Origin: Cryptomeria japonica | Lineage: Eukaryota > Streptophyta > Pinopsida > Cupressales > Cupressaceae | Assembly: GCF_030272615.1 (NCBI RefSeq) | Contig: NC_081412.1 | Coordinates: forward strand, 684,582,583-684,646,582 | DNA: 64,000 nucleotides | Direction: 5' to 3' | Shown: positions 22,119 through 35,171 of the stretch, piece by piece | Layout: each line of letters opens with the position of its first letter | Numbering within the stretch: the stretch's first letter is position 1 | Made by a program: the position numbers and the translations under genes | The notes under the pieces: model-generated | What the model saw: only the letters and a program-made list of their open reading frames with translations | The model's database searches: none | Told to the model about the DNA's origin: nothing

Positions 22119-24376
22119 ATACCCCCCTTTGGCATTGATGTCAACACCAAGCTTCACTCTCCCCCTTTGACAACAATGGCAAAGGGGTTGGCAACCATTA
22201 TGCTAAGATTTGTTCTTCTCCTTCCTTTCTAAGCTGAAAATGCATATCTCTTCCTCGGTAGACTGAACTGCACACATGGTCAATAACTCGCAGTGTCAAT
22301 AACTTTTGAACAAAAATACTTATCACCCTTTAAGAAATAAAAAATTGACATGCTACTGGACATGTGCATTCTCCCCCTATGACTAATGCACCAATATAGC
22401 AATGTGCACCTCTTCTTTTCACTCTCCCTCTTTGGCACATAAGAATATACCCCACTATAGCTAGATGAACTATTATTACAATATATGTTGGAGGTGACCC
22501 AAAATTACAAAAAATAAACTCTGGTCAAGTCTTCTTAGCTTTCCCTATGATCCATCACCAGCATATGCATTTTGATGACCTTGAATGGCAATAATTTTTC
22601 TACCCCTAGGAATAAAAACCAATATACTCTATCTACTTTTCTATCTTCCATATATCTTCATGTTGTCGTCTCCTCTGAACTACACATACTCTCAACATCT
22701 CTTCCCTATGTTGTCTAATCTCTTTTGTGCTGCATAATTCTTTCATTCTTCAATACTAAAAGCAGTGCACTATGGCCTTTCTTTAACACATTTTCATTAC
22801 TTGCATCTGTACTCATCCTTATGTATGCAAGTATACACCATAAACTAAATCCATTTTATAGCAATGTAAAATATGTGCCAACAATATCAGAGATTGATAT
22901 GCTACCAAGGCATAAGCTTCTACAAAATAAAAAAACTAAAGCATATTTACAGATATTTTAGGCTAAATCAGTCATCAACTATAAAATCTACCATCTCATA
23001 TTCTTCCTCCATGTCTCCTTTTCATAGTTGGTCTTTCTCATAACTACAACATCCTGGTTCTTTTTTAAAAATTTGGTGTTGGTTGATGTGATCAATATGT
23101 TACTCCCCCTAAGGTCTTGCATCTCCTTAAGCTTGAGGAGATATCACCTATGCAGGAAATGCACAATGCCTTCTCATAGGAGCATCCAACTTGTGACACT
23201 CATCACTTGAGTTCTCCTTTCTTCTCCATAGCCTCATAGACCCTCTATTTTGTATGGTGGGAGTGTTTGTCTTCTTATTAGGTCTATATAATTTTATCTG
23301 ATTTCTCTTGCATTCCTGTACTTTGTGCCCAATCTTGTGACATGCAAAGCACCTAGTGTTTGCATCAGATCTTGGAATGAAGAGGTTTCTATTTTACTGA
23401 TAAGTCTTTCTTCTCCAAACCATACTATTATAACTAGCTGATGGAACAAATGAACTTTTTGATAGACCAGGAACTTTCCTATTCTTGTTCCACACAAATC
23501 ATTGTCTTACATAATGACCATTATAATTATTCAATACATTTTTGTTGTGGGAGGAGGTGTAGGAGCTACCATAAGACTGAAATGGTTTTCTTCTACATTC
23601 ATGACTCCTATAGCCAACTTTATTGCATCTATAACAAATGATATTTACATTTCTATTACCTAGGACAACAATAACATTATTGCTCCCATAGTTTGGATCT
23701 GATCTATGCATAAATCTACCATTTGACATGTTGTCCTCATATGCATCTAGATTTCTCACAAACCTATTCCTATATTCATTTTCTCTATCCATAAATTTTG
23801 CAAGCAAAACAATAACCAGATAAAGGAGAATTGTAACTTACAAATTTATTCTTCCATGTATGTGGAGACCTTGCTGATTGATTTTCTCCATTCCTTTTTC
23901 CTTTGTTGTTTATCCTAGGATTCTCATTTGCAGCAAACATGTGTCTTAATTTCCTCCTGTTCTTAGTCTTTTGTGCAATAGCATATTGTGGTCTCCTTCT
24001 AGAAGGAGGTGTCCTAAACTTTCTTCTTGCATCCTTATCTCTGATGAAGCTATCTTCATTCAACTTACCTTTTCCTTTTGGATCAACACCACTCTTCCTT
24101 GCAACAGTAGCTTGCATCTTCAAACTTTCAACAGTTGTAGTTAGATCTATCTTCCTCCTTGGAGAATTTCTGACTGTGAAGGTTTTCCTATTGCCATTAT
24201 CAACATAAGAGACAAACTATATCTCCTTCTTAGTTGTATCACCGCTGGTAGAGCATTGACCAACATCACAACCAAAGCCAGTAGTAGTATCTTTGTTTAA
24301 TTTTTTTTTGGTTAACATCTTGTCTAGAGAATTAGTGCTACCACCAAACTTGATTCTTACCTTGAGCTCATCTTGG
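22119..24376 (-). pseudogene. Element E internal region: PPT and Gag-like zinc-knuckle ORF
   Basis: Read on the minus strand from 24376 down. A basic Gag-like stretch starts with EDSFIRDKDARRKFR and RRRPQYAIAQKTKNRRKL (23785-24123). Three knuckle relics follow: CFACKIYG (about 23790), CYRCNKVGYRSHEC (about 23610, with the zinc His replaced by Tyr) and CFACHKIGHKVQEC (about 23315-23355, intact pattern). Stops split the frame. From about 23290 to 22131 no domain is visible, but purine tracts on the minus strand (complements ctccccctttg at 22159, ctccccctat at 22372) and the final PPT (22119-22130) mark the 3' end. No protease, integrase or RT is seen. The N-terminal coil continues at 38356-38842, on the other side of element C. 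Confidence 0.7.
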
Positions 24377-25654
24377 TGTTAGGATAATCGGTGAACAACT
24401 AAGATGGGGGGGGGGGATGAATCAGTTGTTAATAGATTATTACATATAATCCACTGAATAACCTTTAACCAGATTAAGTATCGGTAAAGAAGAAATAGAT
24501 ACAGGTAAACAATGCAACTTAACAAATAAATAGATAATCAATGCAAAACAACCATACCATATAACACCATGATTTGTACGTGGAAAACCTAGAAAGTGGA
24601 AAATCACGATGGGAATCCTAACCATAGTTAGATGATACTTCTGCATAAAGTATGTGTTACAATGAGGGGCCTGCACATGTAGGAAGGCACACTACCTAGA
24701 GCATACTACTCATTACAAAAGAGTCTTATTGACTATAGAGGTTAATAGCACCTCAAGATAAATGGACAAAAATCCAATAAAGTGAACTTCCAGATATAGC
24801 ATCTATCATGCTTGATTACAGTCCTGGTTAAGCTCAATGTTGAAGGACTAAATCCTCTTCTGAATCCAATTCGATCACTAATGATCGACCAATTCCTCTT
24901 CCTGAATGATATTACAGTATATGCACATTATAATCCTTGACCATGACCTTTTCCACAACCATGATACCCTACAAAGATTTTCTACCTTTGATTTATACAA
25001 ACCCTAAGGCCAAAACCAATTAAGTCGGCCACCTAAAAGATATTACAATAAGATCATTACATAAATCCATATTACAATGATATGCCATGTCATCTTAAGA
25101 CCAGAACAATAATAACAAATCTATAGAACATCCCAAAATATCCCAGTAACATGTAGAGTACATGTTAGCATGATATCAGTTCATAACCTAGATAGGTACC
25201 GGACCTATTCCGAGTCCACCATGCCAAAGCAATGTCTTCAACTATTTGAAGCACAATCAAAGAACATCTTCACCATCCTTGAATCCATCTAGAAGCCGCA
25301 CCAATACCATTTATACATACTGTCAAGATTCCTTAGTGAAATCTCTGTTGGTAAAGCCTTGAGCCAATGCCGGTAAGGGTTTACCAGAGTGTATGATAGC
25401 ATCTGATTACCATGTCCATACAAAATGACCAATACATGATCCATAAACATGTAGCACATGTAACCAAACATATTCTAGAGATCCAAACATGCCGGAAGTT
25501 TCCAATAGATAGTCTCATCTGTTGGTAACACTAGATCTCCTACCGGTAATCAAAACTTGTTTGTCGATACCGGTAACCAACCATATCATCTAGTGTTGAC
25601 ATCAATGATAAAACATCAATAAAAAACATAATTAATTAATCTATAATGCCAACA
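24377..25654 (-). repeat. Element C 3' LTR
   Basis: 1,278 bp. On the minus strand it starts TGTTGGCATTATAG after a polypurine tract (complement aatctccccatttgg at 25654-25668) and ends with the block complementary to gggggggggggatgaatcag, then cctaaca. It matches 37204-38355 over most of its length. Confidence 0.88.
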
Positions 25655-27677
25655 ATCTCCCCATTTGGCATTGATGGCAACACTATATGTGAAAAACATC
25701 TAAGTATCAAGAAATGCCACACAAGTCTCCCCCTGCAGAATACAACCAACAATCACCTGAATAACTTTCCCCTAGTGAATGATATCTCTATAAGGTTCTA
25801 ATGAGTATTAGCACCACTCATCAGTACTGAAGTGAATAATATACCAGATAATGCATGTCAGACTAATGACAAACTGCATCAATCAAGTCTCTGCCAAAGG
25901 GGTAGAAACCCCTAACCTGTCTCTCAAATATTCAAATGATTCTTTAGATAGTGGTTTAGTGAATATGTTTGCAATTTGTTATTTAATGTTCACATAAACC
26001 AATTTGACTTCTTTTCCTTCTACCTTGTCCTTCAAAAAGTTATACTTTATTGATATATGCTTAGTCTTAGAGTAACATACCAGATTCTTAGACATATCAA
26101 TAGCTGTAGAGTTATCATAGTAGATAACTACTAGTTCACTACACCCTGATATCATTCAACATTTGCTTCATCCACAAGACCTAAGTGCAATTAGTTGCTG
26201 CTGTAGCATACTCAGCTTCAGTAGTAGATAAATAAATGCATGACTATTTTTTGCTGATCCATGAAACCAATTTATTTCCAAGAAAGAAAGCTCCACCAGA
26301 AGTGCTCTTCCTGTCATCAGTATATGCACATAAAGTGAAGTCATCATTCCTAGAATACCATAAACCATATTCTGTTGTTCCTTGCAAATACCTGAATATC
26401 CTCTTTACTGCACATTCATGATTTTCTTTAGGATTACTTTGATATCTTGAAATAATACTTATTGTATTTATAATATCTGGTCTAGTTTGAGTCAAGTATA
26501 ATAGACAACCAATCAAAGATTTATACCTTATCGGATTTACCGATGTACAAGTATCCTTGATAGATAATTTTTCACTTGTCACCGTAGGAGTACTTACCAG
26601 TTCAGAATTATCCATACCAAACTTCTTCAACAATTCCCTTAGATACTTAGTTTGACAGATAAAAATGCCTTTATCAGTTTGAATTATCTGCATACCTAAG
26701 AAAAATCTCATCTCACCAATCATGGACATTTCAAATTCATTCTTCATATTGTTAGCAAATTCCATGCACAATTTATCTTCTCCTCCAAAAATAATATCTT
26801 CAATAATCAGAATATCATCATCAATGATCTTATAATATAAATTACTATCAGCACCGCCTTTAGTAAAACCAAGCTTCAAAAGATATTTATCCAACCTTGC
26901 ATACCAAGCTCTAGGAGCCTGTTTTAATCCATATAAAGCTTTCCTCAATCTACAAACCATATCTTTATCATCTGTCAGTGAAAATCCATCGGGTTGCTCA
27001 TTGTATACTTCTTCCTCAATTTCACCATTCAAAAATGCACATTTAACATCCATTTGATAAACATTGTAGTTCTTATAAGCTGCATAGGCAAGAAATAGTC
27101 TAACAACTTCAATTCTAGCTACAATTGCAAATGTTTCACCATAATTAATTCCTTCCATTTAAGAATATCCTTTACAAACCAATCTAGCCTTATTCCTTAC
27201 AACTTGACCATCCTCATTCAATTTACTCCTAAAAACCCATTTAGTTCCAATAACATTCTTAATTTTAGGCCATGGAACTAAAGTCCAAGTTTCATTCTTC
27301 TCTATCTGATCTAATTCATCTTCCATAGCCTTTAACCAATGTTTATCCTTATAATCCTCAATAATGGTTGCTGGTTCAACTTGAAAAATAAGGCATACCT
27401 CTTCATTTTCCAGTCTCCTTCTTGTCATAACTCCCTTGTTCCTATCTCCAATAATTTGATCTTCAGAATGATTTAATCTTACATACCTTGGTGTCTTTTG
27501 AATTTTAGGTTCACTGCTCTGATCATCAGTCAAAGTTGAATTTTTTGATAGTGCCAGTGTAATTGTCTCAGATTCCTGTATTGGTTGAGGCATTGTCGGT
27601 TCTGTTATGATCATTTCCACTACCGGTTCCTTGTCATATGATATTGATTGATTTTTGTACTGCTCATCCACTTTCAC
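25655..27677 (-). pseudogene. Element C reverse transcriptase, RNase H and PPT
   Basis: Copia Pol C-terminal half. The linker and RT start at 27159-27677 (KTPRYVRLNHSEDQIIGDRN; later GTKWVFRSKLNEDGQVV). The main RT frame is 26244-27158 ([38 protein letters not shown]). Two in-frame losses hit catalytic sites. Where relatives read [13 protein letters not shown] reads IEDIIFGG, so four residues including one catalytic Asp are gone. At the RNase H start, YTDDRKSTSGG lacks about seven residues normally between YTD and DDRKS. After SWISKK a stop occurs and RNase H continues as a broken frame toward 25900. The polypurine tract lies just before the 3' LTR. Confidence 0.9.
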
Positions 27678-28998
27678 ATTAGAACTCTACACAATTTTAT
27701 GCAATCTTTTTTTATAACATCTATATGCTTTGATTTGAATTGAATAACCAAGAAATATCCCTTCATCACATGTAGGATCAAACTTTCCAATAGAATCATC
27801 TTTTTTGATATAGAATTTACTTCCAAAAATTTTGAAATATTTAATAGTAGGTGTATGTCCAAACCATAATTCATAAAGGGTCTTGTCGGTTTCACCTTTG
27901 ATGTGAATTTTGTTAAATGTGTAGACTGTTATACTCACTGCTTCTCTCCCATAGATATGAGGCAATTTGGCTTCTATCATCATAGATATTGTTGCATCCA
28001 AGATAGTTTTGCTATTTCATTCCAGTACTCCATTCTGCTAAGGAGTTTGGGGTGCAGATAATTGTCTCCTAATGCCATTTGTCTCACAGTAATTGTTAAA
28101 CTCATGAGAATTGAATTCACCGCCATGATTTGATCTCAGACATTTGATTTTCAATCTAGTTTTTGTTTTAACCTTTGCCTTAAAGATCTTGAATTTCTCA
28201 AAGGCTTCAAACTTCTCCCTAAGAAAAGTCACCCACATCATTCCATAATAGTCATCAATAATCAACATGAAATACCTATCACCTTGAAAAATTCTAGTCC
28301 TTGCTGGACCACATTAGTCAGTGTGAATCAAATCAAGTACATTATTAGATTTACCATATATGCTCTTAAAATAATTTCTAACTTTCTTTCCCAATTGACA
28401 TTCCTTACATACTGGACTATGAGGCTTCACAATCCTAGGTATATCTCTAACTACCTTAGTTGAATTGGTCTTAACAATACAATCAAAATTAAAATGACAC
28501 AACCTCTTATGCCATAATGATCTCTCATCAATATGAGCAATCAAACATGTCTTATTATCAGTATTCGAGTGAAAGATATTACCTCCAATCTGAATACTAG
28601 TTGCAATCTTGAAACCATTCTTGTTAATGATTTTGCATTTTCTATCTTTAAACTAAAGTTGGAAACCCTTATCAACCAGTTGACTAACACTCAAAAGATT
28701 ATGCTTTAAACCTTCTACATAGTAGACAATATTAGTGTTATACTTGTCATCCAAAGAAATAATACCTCTACCTCTGATCATACATACTTTGTCATCTCCA
28801 AATCTAAGTTGACCTCCATTATATTCTTGTAGTGACATAAGTTTTCTTTTATCTCCAGTCATATGGTGTGAGCATCCACTATCAATTACCCATTCATCCT
28901 TATCTTCAACTTTTGTTGTTAGGGCCTTTTCTTTATTTTTGATAGCCAGTACTGGTTCATCTTCCTTTAAAGCATAGAACACCCATTACTTACCATTG
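27678..28998 (-). pseudogene. Element C protease and integrase
   Basis: Minus-strand order from 28998. Protease starts WVIDSGCSHHMTGDKRKL (catalytic DSG kept) and runs through RFGDDKVCMIRGRG to VEGLKHNLLSVSQLV. The pre-integrase zinc region is LWHKRLCHFNFDCIV...CKECQLGK (28314-28544). The integrase core follows: IDDYYGMMWVTFLREKFEAF (28260-28201), GGEFNSHEFNNYCETNGIRR, then a break at QTP, and MDATISMMIEAKLPHIYGREA at 28001 onward. The distal part YELWFGHTPTIKYFKIFGSK appears in two frames. Stops and one frameshift disable it. The family call is firm. Confidence 0.9.
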
Positions 28999-29003
28999 TT
29001 GGA

Positions 29004-29792
29004 TGTTAGAATCAATGACAGTCCCAAAGACACTGAGAGGGAGGGGTGAATCAGTGTCTAATCGGTTAGCAGAATATTTAAACTTATTAAGAACTTTGCA
29101 TCCCAAAATAGTGTACCCGTAAATAAGAATTAATGAAGCAAATAAGAATAATAGAGACAACATAGAGAACACACCATAACACAAGATATTTAACAAGGAA
29201 ACCCAGTGTGGGAAAAACCTTAGTGGTTTTTGTGACCCATAATATTCACTCACTGGCCAATGAATAAATATTACTTACAATGAGGGGCTTGCACATGCAA
29301 GAAGGCCAACTTCCTAGAGCTCACTACTCAATAAGAGTCTCACTGACTATAAAAGTGGATTATGAAATCCAATACAATGTACTGCTTCAAATCAGCATCA
29401 ACTATACCAAGTTTAGTACCAGTTTAAGCTCAATCTATAACCAAAACCTTATACAAAATTTGCCTTATGCATTCACATACAATATCCTTCCTTTTCCTTA
29501 TTTTTCTTACATTCTATGCCTTCCTAAAAAATGACTTACAAGATCTTATACATATATGAGTGTTTTACAATGTATCATGTCGGCTTTACAAAAGATAATT
29601 ACAATAAAATACAATAAACAAAAATTTATTCCCTGTCGGCTGGAGTGTCGGTATGCATTGTTGTCGCTACCGGTGAAGTGTCTGTTGGTGTATGTAGAAG
29701 TCTATGCCGATGCCGGTAACTACCAGTGGCTTTCCAGATGGTTTCCATCATGACAACATCAACTATTCTCATAAGAGTGTAGAATACCAACA
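29004..29792 (-). repeat. Solo LTR (789 bp), TSD TTGGA
   Basis: Starts TGTTAGAATC and ends AATACCAACA on the plus strand, flanked by ttgga at 28999-29003 and 29793-29797. The gagggaggggtgaatcagtg block near the left edge shows minus-strand orientation and kinship with the D/G LTRs. Removing it and one TSD copy rejoins element C between the end of Gag and the protease start. No internal region remains. Confidence 0.92.
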
Positions 29793-30548
29793 TTGGATGT
29801 ACTAGCAGAGTCTTCTATCGGTTCATCTCCAGAGTCATCACTTACTCCTTCCTCATCCGCTATGTAGCATTGTTTATATTTATTGAATCTATATCTATTT
29901 TGGTTAGGCTTAAATGATTTCTTAACTCTTTCCTCAAATCTTGCATTCCTTTTAGGACATCTAGAAGCAAAATGACCAATCTTATTATATGAAAAAAATT
30001 AAAAGGTGCTTTTCCTTCACACTTACTTCCTATCGGACCTTTAGGTACTCTTTTGGAAAATAAGGCTTCAAGTTGGTCAAATTATTCATCTTCTTTCCTC
30101 ATGTCTTCCATTTCTTTTTCATATAGGACTTTCCAATCAATTTTCTAGTAGATGATGATGACGATGATGCATGAAAAGAAGGTTCAGACTTTACAACTCC
30201 AGAAGATCCAAATTCTTCAAGTTCAAAAGAAGATAATTTCCCAATCAGAATGTCTTTGTTAACTGAAAAGTTTGCCATTGTTCTCAACTCATTAATTGCA
30301 GTTGCCTTCATCTTGTAAGCCTGTGGAAGGGATCTCAAGACTTTGGAAACTATTTCATCTTCATTCAAAGATCCTCCACAACATTGAATTCCTATAATAA
30401 TCGCATTTACTCTTTCCATAAACACAACAATTCTTTCATTATCTTCCATCTTCAAGTTTTCATATCTTACCCAGTAACCATCAAGTTAAGAAATTTTCAT
30501 AGTAGGGTCACCTTCATTTAGAGTTTTCAATTTGTCCCACATAACCTC
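29793..30548 (-). pseudogene. Element C gag, main part
   Basis: Copia Gag (UBN2/Retrotran_gag_2 type), the structural particle protein. The longest frame (30099-30455) contains ERVNAIIIGIQCCGGSLNED, EIVSKVLRSLPQAYKMKATA and IGKLSSFELEEFG, matching element I residue for residue over long stretches. A serine run (SSSSSS) precedes the basic part. A decayed zinc knuckle lies near 29960-30010. The missing N-terminal part is on the far side of element D at 37113-37203 (AREALLCELTDQQIMGFIDK), giving a continuous Gag once D is removed. Confidence 0.85.
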
Positions 30549-31342
30549 TATTAGGGATCCCACTGATACTGAGAGGGGGGGGTGAATCAGTATCTGACCG
30601 GTGAATGGAATTTCTTAACTTAAAACATGCAAAACATAATATAATAGTGTACCGATATGGAAGAAATAATGCAATAAACAGAACCAAGAACATCCACATG
30701 AAAAGCACACCATAACACAAGATTTTAATGAGGAAACCTAGTGTGGGAAAAACCTTAGTGGGATTTGTGACCCACAATATTCACTTACTGGCCAATAAGA
30801 GAATATTACTTACAATAGGGGCCTGCACATGCAGGAAGGCCAAGTGCCTAGAGCTCACTGCTCAATGGGAAGTCTCACTAACTTACAATAAGGATTATAC
30901 AAATCCAATATCTTGTACTGCTTTACAATAGCATCTTTAATGCCAGATTCAATACCAGTTCCTACTTTGTTCTTTACATATACCCCTTGACCTATATTTC
31001 GCACAATAGGTCTGCCTAATATTTTCCTTTTTTCTTATATCTCTATATCTAATGTCTACAATGATCTCTCTTATATATAAGAGTCATTTTACAATTTGCC
31101 AAGTCGGCTTACACATTTTTAAAATAATAAAAAAAATATAATATAACAAAATCCTATCGGCCTCTGTGCTAGTATACTTCCTTTCTTCTATGCCGGTGTC
31201 GGTGTCCTGAGTGCCAGTGTAGAGTGTGATCTGCTGATGCCGGTATAATGCCTTTGCCGGTGCCATAAGATTGCAAGGTTGCCATCAATGAAAAAACCTT
31301 TAATCACATAAAATGTCTCATTGGAGTGTGCATATGCCAACA
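30549..31342 (-). repeat. Element D 3' LTR, with PPT at 31343-31360
   Basis: 794 bp, ending GCCAACA on the plus strand at 31342 and beginning TATTAGGG at 30549 (TG mutated to TA; the other LTR keeps TG). The polypurine tract complement atctccccctttggcattga follows immediately. It matches the 5' LTR along its whole length with scattered, mostly transition differences. Confidence 0.9.
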
Positions 31343-31544
31343 ATCTCCCCCTTTGGCATTGATGGCAACACTCATGAGAAAAAAAAAATGATCAAAAAAT
31401 GTGAAGTCCAAAAATGTTACCAAAAATGTGTGTGCTCCCCCTGAGCATATGATTCCTGTCCTGTGATTTGAATTTTCTCATCCCACTACTCCCCATTTGG
31501 CATCAATGACAAAGGTTGTCAAGATGTTAGTAGAGTTTGTAGTT

Positions 31545-34500
31545 TCAAACTTGTAACTGGGTAGTTACAATTTGAAAAAGGTCTCCCAAAATCAAGTTTA
31601 TACTGTCCATAAACTTTTTGCTATCCTTTATTGTTGTCTCTGTTCTCTTCACTGTATCGGTGAGATGCTGCAAATGCTCTGCTGGTGTTTTGCTTCCCTG
31701 TATTAGTACCTCAGATACTTCCTTCCGTAGAGATGCTAGATAGTCCAATCTTGGACTTAGTTTTGATCTCAAATGTTTTGCCTTATTCACTATTCTTTCT
31801 TTCTCTCTTTCGAATTTGAGTAGTTCTTCCTCAAAATTTGTTATCTTCTCCTCAAAATTTAATAGTGTATCAGGTGAGTTGACAAAACTATCTGCAAGTT
31901 TATTGATCTCATCCTGTACCTTGCTCATTTTCTTGTCTATATCTATAGTCAAAAAGTTTGTTTTATAGGTATCTTTGTACAGATTTTTGTACTCTTTCAA
32001 CAAATTACATAATTCCGGTAGAAGTGTGTCAAAATCTTTATTACACTTCTTTATTTTCTCATCAAAGAATTTTTGTTTTTCAACTTCTACTTTATCCTTC
32101 ACTAACTCTTCTTTTATTTTCTCAATGTTTTCAAAGATATATTTACACAGTGTATCCAGTTGTCCTAAAAAATATTTGTTGTCTATAACACAGTTGGGAG
32201 CAATTACCTTCAAAATTGGTATGGTATCATCAATTGCTTTGTAAGCTTGTGAGCTACAGTCGGTTATTTTCTTGATAGAATCGAGTAGTACCTCAGTCAC
32301 ATTAGTTTATTTGAAGCTTGATGATGAATCAACAATCTGAGTACCGGTGGAAGTAACCAAGCTTGTATTGACCTCTGGTAGGTCTGTTTGTGTCTGCATT
32401 TCTTTAAGCAATGGTTTTTCACTAGTTGCTGGTGGTACTATTTCCTTATGTACCTATTCCTGTTCCGGAGCCTTTTGCTCTGTCTGTTCCTCTGTTTGTT
32501 GCATTGCCTCAGTCTATGTTTGAGTTCTTTATCTTCTGTCAGTTTCTCCTATGAGCTATCAGTTTCCTTAGCTACTGGAGGCTCACTAGCCATATTTGTC
32601 TTATTTGTTGTATCTTTATCTACCACTATGTTGATCTTTTGAGTATCAACATCCACAGTATATAAAACTTCAGGATTAGGATTATCATCCTCTACATCCA
32701 TACTCTCAGCTACTGGTTGATCTTCAGTAGTTGTTGTTTTTACCGGTGGAGTAATTAAAGGAGGTGGGGGTAAGTTGTCTCTAACCTTGATACTAGGTGG
32801 TCCACCAACTTTTCCTTTTCCCTTGTCTTTATCTTTCTGATAAAATTTTATGGGTTTGGGTTTCCTGTACTCTTCTTGTTTTTCTTTCTCAACTAGGAGT
32901 ATATCCCATCCATTTTCTGTCTCCTCTATTACCTCATTAACTCTTCCTACCATTAAAGCAACATGTCAGTGTGCAGTAGAAAATACTGTCCAGTTGGCTT
33001 GAGCAATTAGGGCATCAATTTCTCTGGGAGAGTTTACCAGATATACAACAAGTAGCTTTTCAATCTTTATTTTCTTATCCAGTTCTATCACTACTTGTCT
33101 TCTTGCTTCTAGTCTTTTGAATAATTCATCAAGAATTTCATTGACTACTTCCATCAAAAATTTCTTGTACATATCCATATGTAATATAACACTATTTTCC
33201 ACTTGCTCTTTTTCATTAGCTATTAGAGTGTCATATATTTTCTCTATGTTTTTCAATTTACCTTCCTCTGTGATTTCATTCAGTAGTATATCAAGAGGGG
33301 CCAAGTCTTTGTTTATCCTTTTCTTCTTCTTGGGTGTCAGTTTCTTCTTTGGTGTGGCCTTTCTTACCGAAGATCTTACTACTTGTTTCTTTTGCCTTGT
33401 CCTCCTGGGTGAGGGTGTGGTTGTCGGTGAGGGATCTCTTTTCCTTACAACTCTTTTAAAAGTTGCAAGCATGTCACTTCTTGAAGAAGTACCTACTGGT
33501 GATAGGTGAGTTTTAGGTTGTGGAGCTGCTAACGCATCCTTTGTTATACCGGTTTTCTTCAATACATCTTCTTTGATGGCTTTTGCTTGTCTGGAACCTT
33601 TCCTTACAACTGCCTCAACCTTTTTCACTCTTTTCTTTGATTGTATTTGGCTTTCAATGGTTTTTGCACTACCAAATACTTCTTCCTTAGGTTCTTTGGG
33701 GGCTTCTAGAAGTGCTTTAGCATATGTTTCAACTATGTGATCATCTATTTCATAGCCCATCTCAGTTACCCAAACTATCCTTGGGATGACTGCTTCCATC
33801 TAGATTTCATTTTTCTTGATGACAAAGCATATTTCATCTTTGTATTTGTCTACAATCTTCTGTGATAACCTTATTCTTTTCTTCATTTTGACCTTTAATG
33901 CTTGAAAAAAGTCATGAATATTGTTCTCCTTGTTCTCACCCATGTTATTGAATAGTTCTGTTAATTGTTTGCCTATCGGTATATCATATCCAAGTTCTTT
34001 GTAACCTATACTGGGAACCTATTTTGTTATGTGTAGCATCAGACATACTAATAGCTTTCCAAACCTGAAAGTTCCTTTCTTGTCCTTCTTGATCTTTCCA
34101 AGGTTGTCAATTAATTCATCTTTTAACCACTCACATATGTCAATTTCTGCATTGTCTATGACCATGTCATAAGCACTCTTAATGCGTAAGCTTGAAACTG
34201 AATTAAGTCTATTTGCATGAGTAGCTTTATATCCTAATATCATGCTAATGAATCTCACATTGATATCTATTACATCATTAACTCTTAGGGACCTCTTGTC
34301 AAATGTTGCACCAATTAGGTTTATAGCTAGGTCATGGAAACCTTCTTAGTTTTATCTGGTCTTTTACTAGTGGTCGGTAACCCTATGATAGCTTTCACAG
34401 CTTCCTTGGTGATCTTATGGACTACATCCAATGAGAAAAACTCACCATGTACCCTGCTTAAGACTATCCTAATCACATCCTTGGGAAATTCAGGAATGCT

Positions 34501-34806
34501 AAGGATCTTCATAAATCCTAGGGTCTCAATGATCTTGTGTTCATCTTTTACATTGTCGGTTTTATCACATATCACAGTTTTAAACATGGTTTTAATTTCT
34601 TCATCTCCTAACTCTTCAATGTTGCAATGGATGTACATTCTGGGGTCTTCAACATAAACAACTCCCTTAGGAATTTGAGAAAAAGCACCTAAGGTATCAT
34701 CTTTCTTTGCTACCTCAGGAACTAACTAAAATATGGGCCTAGGTCTTTTTATTACTTCAACAATAGTAGGGTTTGCTATATATTCAATTGCAGAGGTGGA
34801 TGCCAT
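31545..34806 (-). pseudogene. Element D ORF2: large conserved protein of unknown function
   Basis: Starts at ATG 34806 (MAST) and can be followed for about 1,085 codons to a stop at 31545. Not recognised as any enzyme. Seen in order: an N-terminal globular part (DDTLGAFSQIPKGVVYVEDP; RIVLSRVHGEFFSLD; ITKEAVKAIIGLPT; NVRFISMILGYKATHANRLN); a middle block (RLSQKIVDKYKDEICFVIKK, MEAVIPRIVW, MGYEIDD...YAKALLEAP); a very basic linker with KKKLTPKKKKR; a block around ILHMDMYKKFLMEVV; a proline- and acid-rich region; and a C-terminal coiled coil with repeated KE/EE heptads. G has the same protein and F a diverged version. Breaks include in-frame stops at about 34727 and at 34019 (TAG), TGG to TAG near 33800, TGG to TGA near 32963, and a frameshift near 34325. 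Layout recalls plant 'transposon protein' domains found in legume elements, but that is a guess. Confidence 0.75.
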
Positions 34807-35171
34807 GATTAAATACCTTTTACTTCCTTAGGATGGATGATTGTTTGGAGTGTTCTTGCTTCTTGCTCGAAATGCCTTAGCTAAGAGTATTTGCGCTCTT
34901 CATAAATTTCAAATCTTAGTGAAATGAAATGGAGCCAAAACCTTGATTATATAGTGTCTATTTGCTATCTACCACATTAATTGCATGTCGGTTAAGTATT
35001 CACTTAACATTGTTTGCCAGTAATAAGTAATTTCCAACTTCTTATCTCTAACCGAGGGAATAATAGCACATGTATCAATAGATTGCCAAACCCTCAAGGA
35101 AATTTTCTTCAATTAGATGAAGAACTTCTTGCCAGTGGAGCACTGCTCTATCTTTCCAATGAAACATCACT

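Noticed and set aside
24401-24420. Poly-G/poly-C runs as regulatory G-quadruplex sites
   Set aside because: They sit at the same place in every LTR of this group, next to the PBS. The simplest view is a shared LTR-end sequence prone to slippage.
30514-30777. Open frames spanning LTR ends (also 11321-11587, 24440-24676, 46828-47136)
   Set aside because: They translate the conserved gtttttccc/aggtttcc LTR block, not a protein. They recur only because the LTRs are related.
33117-33509. Plus-strand frames opposite ORF2 and Gag (also 34334-34657, 48754-49041, 51376-51612)
   Set aside because: Low-complexity Ser/Phe/Leu-rich shadows of lysine- and glutamate-rich genes on the minus strand.
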